Shown one piece after another: positions 22,020 through 23,545 of a DNA stretch of 23,545 bases. The stretch covers positions 1-23,545 of IMG/VR virus record IMGVR_UViG_3300034093_003369. The stretch is one strand, 5' to 3'. The translations under genes and the position numbers were made by a program. Source of the stretch: a virus. The stretch's first letter is position 1. Each line of letters begins with the position of its first letter. Under the pieces are notes generated by a model. It saw only the letters and a program-made list of their open reading frames with translations, was not told the DNA's origin and ran no database searches.

Positions 22020-23384
22020 TTATCTTCCTGGGGGTCTTGGATTTGGCGGCAAATTGCCACCGTCATCACCATTGTCAGCTCTGGGTTTGAGTAGTTCACT
22101 AAGGCTCTGACGACTTGGTATATTACCAAGATCTGTAGTTGGTACAGTGTATGTATTGTTAACAAAGCTTGAGCGCAATGTTTTGTTGTTAGGACCATTG
22201 TTGAGGTCAGTTCTAACATTGTCCTCAATCTTGACCCAGGAACCGCCATTGAATCTAAACAATCGATTGGGGAAGTAATCCAATCGAAGAGCATACTGAC
22301 CCTCTCTTGGATTAGCCGGAAAACTCACACCTGGGGTAACTGGCAATCCGTTGGGCGCAATCCCATCCCCAGTCAAGTAACCCATGGTGTAGCCATCGCT
22401 AGTTGGAGTCTGCGATGCATCACTAGAATTTATATCCTGCGATGCATTGATTACCGATGAATCCGCAGTGGGCCCGCCAGGGTTGGCCGGTGATCCATCC
22501 GGATTGGTTGGGAAAATATAAAACTTCACAGTGTCGTATCCTGATAGCGGAACTTCGATGTCTGCTTGTAACAGGATTGAATCATTGATTTCGTAATCGC
22601 GTGGACGTGTGCTTGCACGGTCAGCAGTGGTTGGTGGATCTATTTCCAGCCAGTATTCAGTATTGGTAATATCAGTCCCCACAGGTGTGCTCTTTAGAGA
22701 TTGATAATACACATCACCAGCATTGACAATACTGCCCGGTGGATAGAAATTACCAGAATCCCATATTTGTTCACTAACAAATGGTTTGTTCACAATCTCT
22801 TGATATTCCTGTGCATTGACCATTGGTGTGGCCTTGATGCGCCACAAGTGTGGCATCCAGGTTTGGCTAAAACCTTCGCTGGCAAAGGCAGCATCCTGAA
22901 CCACATAGTAACGAGGTAATGCTCTGGGAATAGCAGCATCTAGAGGATTGATGTCTCGTAGGTTTGGAATTTCCAAAACATCACCACTCATGAGCTTACG
23001 TCCAATGGTGTCGATCATGTTGTTGTAATGAAATGTAATAAACAACGTGTCGTTGTTCAAGAACAATCCAAATTGACTTAGATCAAAATCAACATCTTGG
23101 GCTCGATAAACACCACGCATTTGGTAAATGTCTGGATCATATGCACGATCTCTATTTTCCAACAACAGCAAGTCTTGAATAAACAATGGGTTCTCTTGAC
23201 TGTACACCGGCTGAGTAGCATCGTAATTACCACTTTCAGCTGAATCCTCGCCCCCAGTTTTTGGTCCCAGGTATTTGTGGATATAGATATCCACCCCGCC
23301 CACAGTGTACATTTCTGCAATGGTTCGATCAAAAAATTGGTAATCGTTTGTGCGATTTGGGCGATAAAGTGACAGTCTTGGCAT
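22020..23384 (-). CDS. 14: Neck protein gp14-like
   Basis: The first ~200 of 454 residues match the gp14 neck protein of T4-like phages: MPRLSLYRPNRTNDYQFFDR, DLLLLENRDRAYDPDIYQMRGVY (71-93), FDLSQFGLFLNNDTLFITFHYN (100-121), KLMSGDVLEIPNLRD (130-144), and YYVVQDAAFASEGFSQTWMPHLWRIKATPM (159-188). T4 gp14 has the same order around QMRGVE, FSNFGMQVQDEVTLSI and EGDLIYFP and is about 256 residues. It joins the DNA-filled head to the tail. The ~250-residue extension includes QYALRLDYFPNRLFRFNGGSW (about 355-380) and ends in a Gly/Pro-rich tail NLPPNPRPPGR. The order 14-15 is as in T4. The late box lies 7 bases from the ATG and no ribosome site is visible. Confidence 0.87.
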   Translation of the reverse strand: MPRLSLYRPNRTNDYQFFDRTIAEMYTVGGVDIYIHKYLGPKTGGEDSAESGNYDATQPVYSQENPLFIQDLLLLENRDRAYDPDIYQMRGVYRAQDVDFDLSQFGLFLNNDTLFITFHYNNMIDTIGRKLMSGDVLEIPNLRDINPLDAAIPRALPRYYVVQDAAFASEGFSQTWMPHLWRIKATPMVNAQEYQEIVNKPFVSEQIWDSGNFYPPGSIVNAGDVYYQSLKSTPVGTDITNTEYWLEIDPPTTADRASTRPRDYEINDSILLQADIEVPLSGYDTVKFYIFPTNPDGSPANPGGPTADSSVINASQDINSSDASQTPTSDGYTMGYLTGDGIAPNGLPVTPGVSFPANPREGQYALRLDYFPNRLFRFNGGSWVKIEDNVRTDLNNGPNNKTLRSSFVNNTYTVPTTDLGNIPSRQSLSELLKPRADNGDDGGNLPPNPRPPGR

Positions 23385-23391
23385 AGTATAC

Positions 23392-23399
23392 TATTTATG
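23392..23399 (-). promoter_or_regulatory. Late promoter box for the 14-15-Nudix operon
   Basis: On the minus strand CCATAAATAG, then TATACT, then ATG. The box CATAAATA ends 7 bases before the start codon; T4 geometry puts the first transcribed base about 2 bases before ATG, so the message would be nearly leaderless. Confidence 0.65.
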
Positions 23400-23405
23400 G
23401 ACAGG

Positions 23406-23434
23406 TTGACCGATAATTCCAGAAGTGCTACAAT
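23406..23434 (+). promoter_or_regulatory. Sigma70-like promoter with extended -10
   Basis: TTGACC (23406-23411), a 17-base spacer and TACAAT (23429-23434) with TG one base before the -10 form a good host-type promoter. Start of transcription 7 bases after the -10 would be the A of the ATG at 23441. It points away from the late box at 23392, in a gap of only 56 bases. Confidence 0.72.
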
Positions 23435-23440
23435 ACGGGT

Positions 23441-23545
23441 ATGAAAGTAGTTAAATTAAACCGCAGATTCCGGCAGTTCAAAGAACATGGGCACACAGTT
23501 GCATTGCGATTTGAAGGCTGGACCAAAAAAGCAACCGAGGTTGAA
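23441..23545 (+). CDS. Unknown small protein, 3' end beyond window
   Basis: An open frame of 35 codons runs to the window end without a stop. It begins MKVVKLNRRFRQF and continues KEHGHTVALRFEGWTKKATEVE, a basic, mixed sequence. I recall similar short starts in conserved hypothetical proteins of marine T4-like phages but can give no function. It is driven by a sigma70-like promoter whose predicted start coincides with the ATG, and no Shine-Dalgarno site precedes it, so it is probably an early or middle gene with a leaderless message. Only a part is visible, so length and family are open. Confidence 0.68.
   Translation, partial: MKVVKLNRRFRQFKEHGHTVALRFEGWTKKATEVE

Overview
The window is part of a T4-like contractile-tailed phage genome (Caudoviricetes), probably from an aquatic sample. 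The evidence is a partial major capsid protein (gp23), genes resembling neck protein gp14 and tail-completion protein gp15, fibre genes of the kind carried by marine T4-like phages, and T4-type late promoter boxes (NNTAAATA) in front of most transcription units. I see no cyanobacterial photosynthesis gene. The host cannot be named; a TPR-glycosyltransferase gene of proteobacterial type hints at a Gram-negative host.

Layout: 1-1115 holds the 3' part of gene 23 and its terminator. 1121-4407 holds an unknown structural-type gene, a TPR plus glycosyltransferase gene on the minus strand, a small virion-type protein with an apparent domain insertion, and a small Rossmann-like protein that vaguely resembles DUF115/Maf. 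4383-20253 is a plus-strand fibre island of seven genes encoding 217, 104, 132, 700, 420, 1325 and 2004 residues, plus a final 283-residue fibre gene. All are built from exchangeable fibre modules, and the 2004-residue protein is dominated by GNITGGN-type repeats. 20191-23384 runs on the minus strand as gene 14, gene 15 and a Nudix hydrolase, packed tightly behind one late promoter. 23441 onward is the start of a divergent gene behind a sigma70-like promoter.

Working together: capsid, neck, tail-completion and fibre genes are all late virion genes, and the promoter boxes suggest gp55-type late control. The two enzyme genes between the capsid and the fibres could be involved in sugar chemistry. 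They sit beside fibres that are extremely rich in N-x-T/S tripeptides, so a phage-encoded fibre glycosylation system is a testable but unproven idea. Several promoter boxes lie so close to the start codon that the mRNAs would have almost no leader, while others are followed by a clear Shine-Dalgarno site; this two-class arrangement is one of the more unusual signals here.

No tRNA, CRISPR array, insertion sequence or attachment site was seen. No gene-free stretch exceeds about 150 bases.
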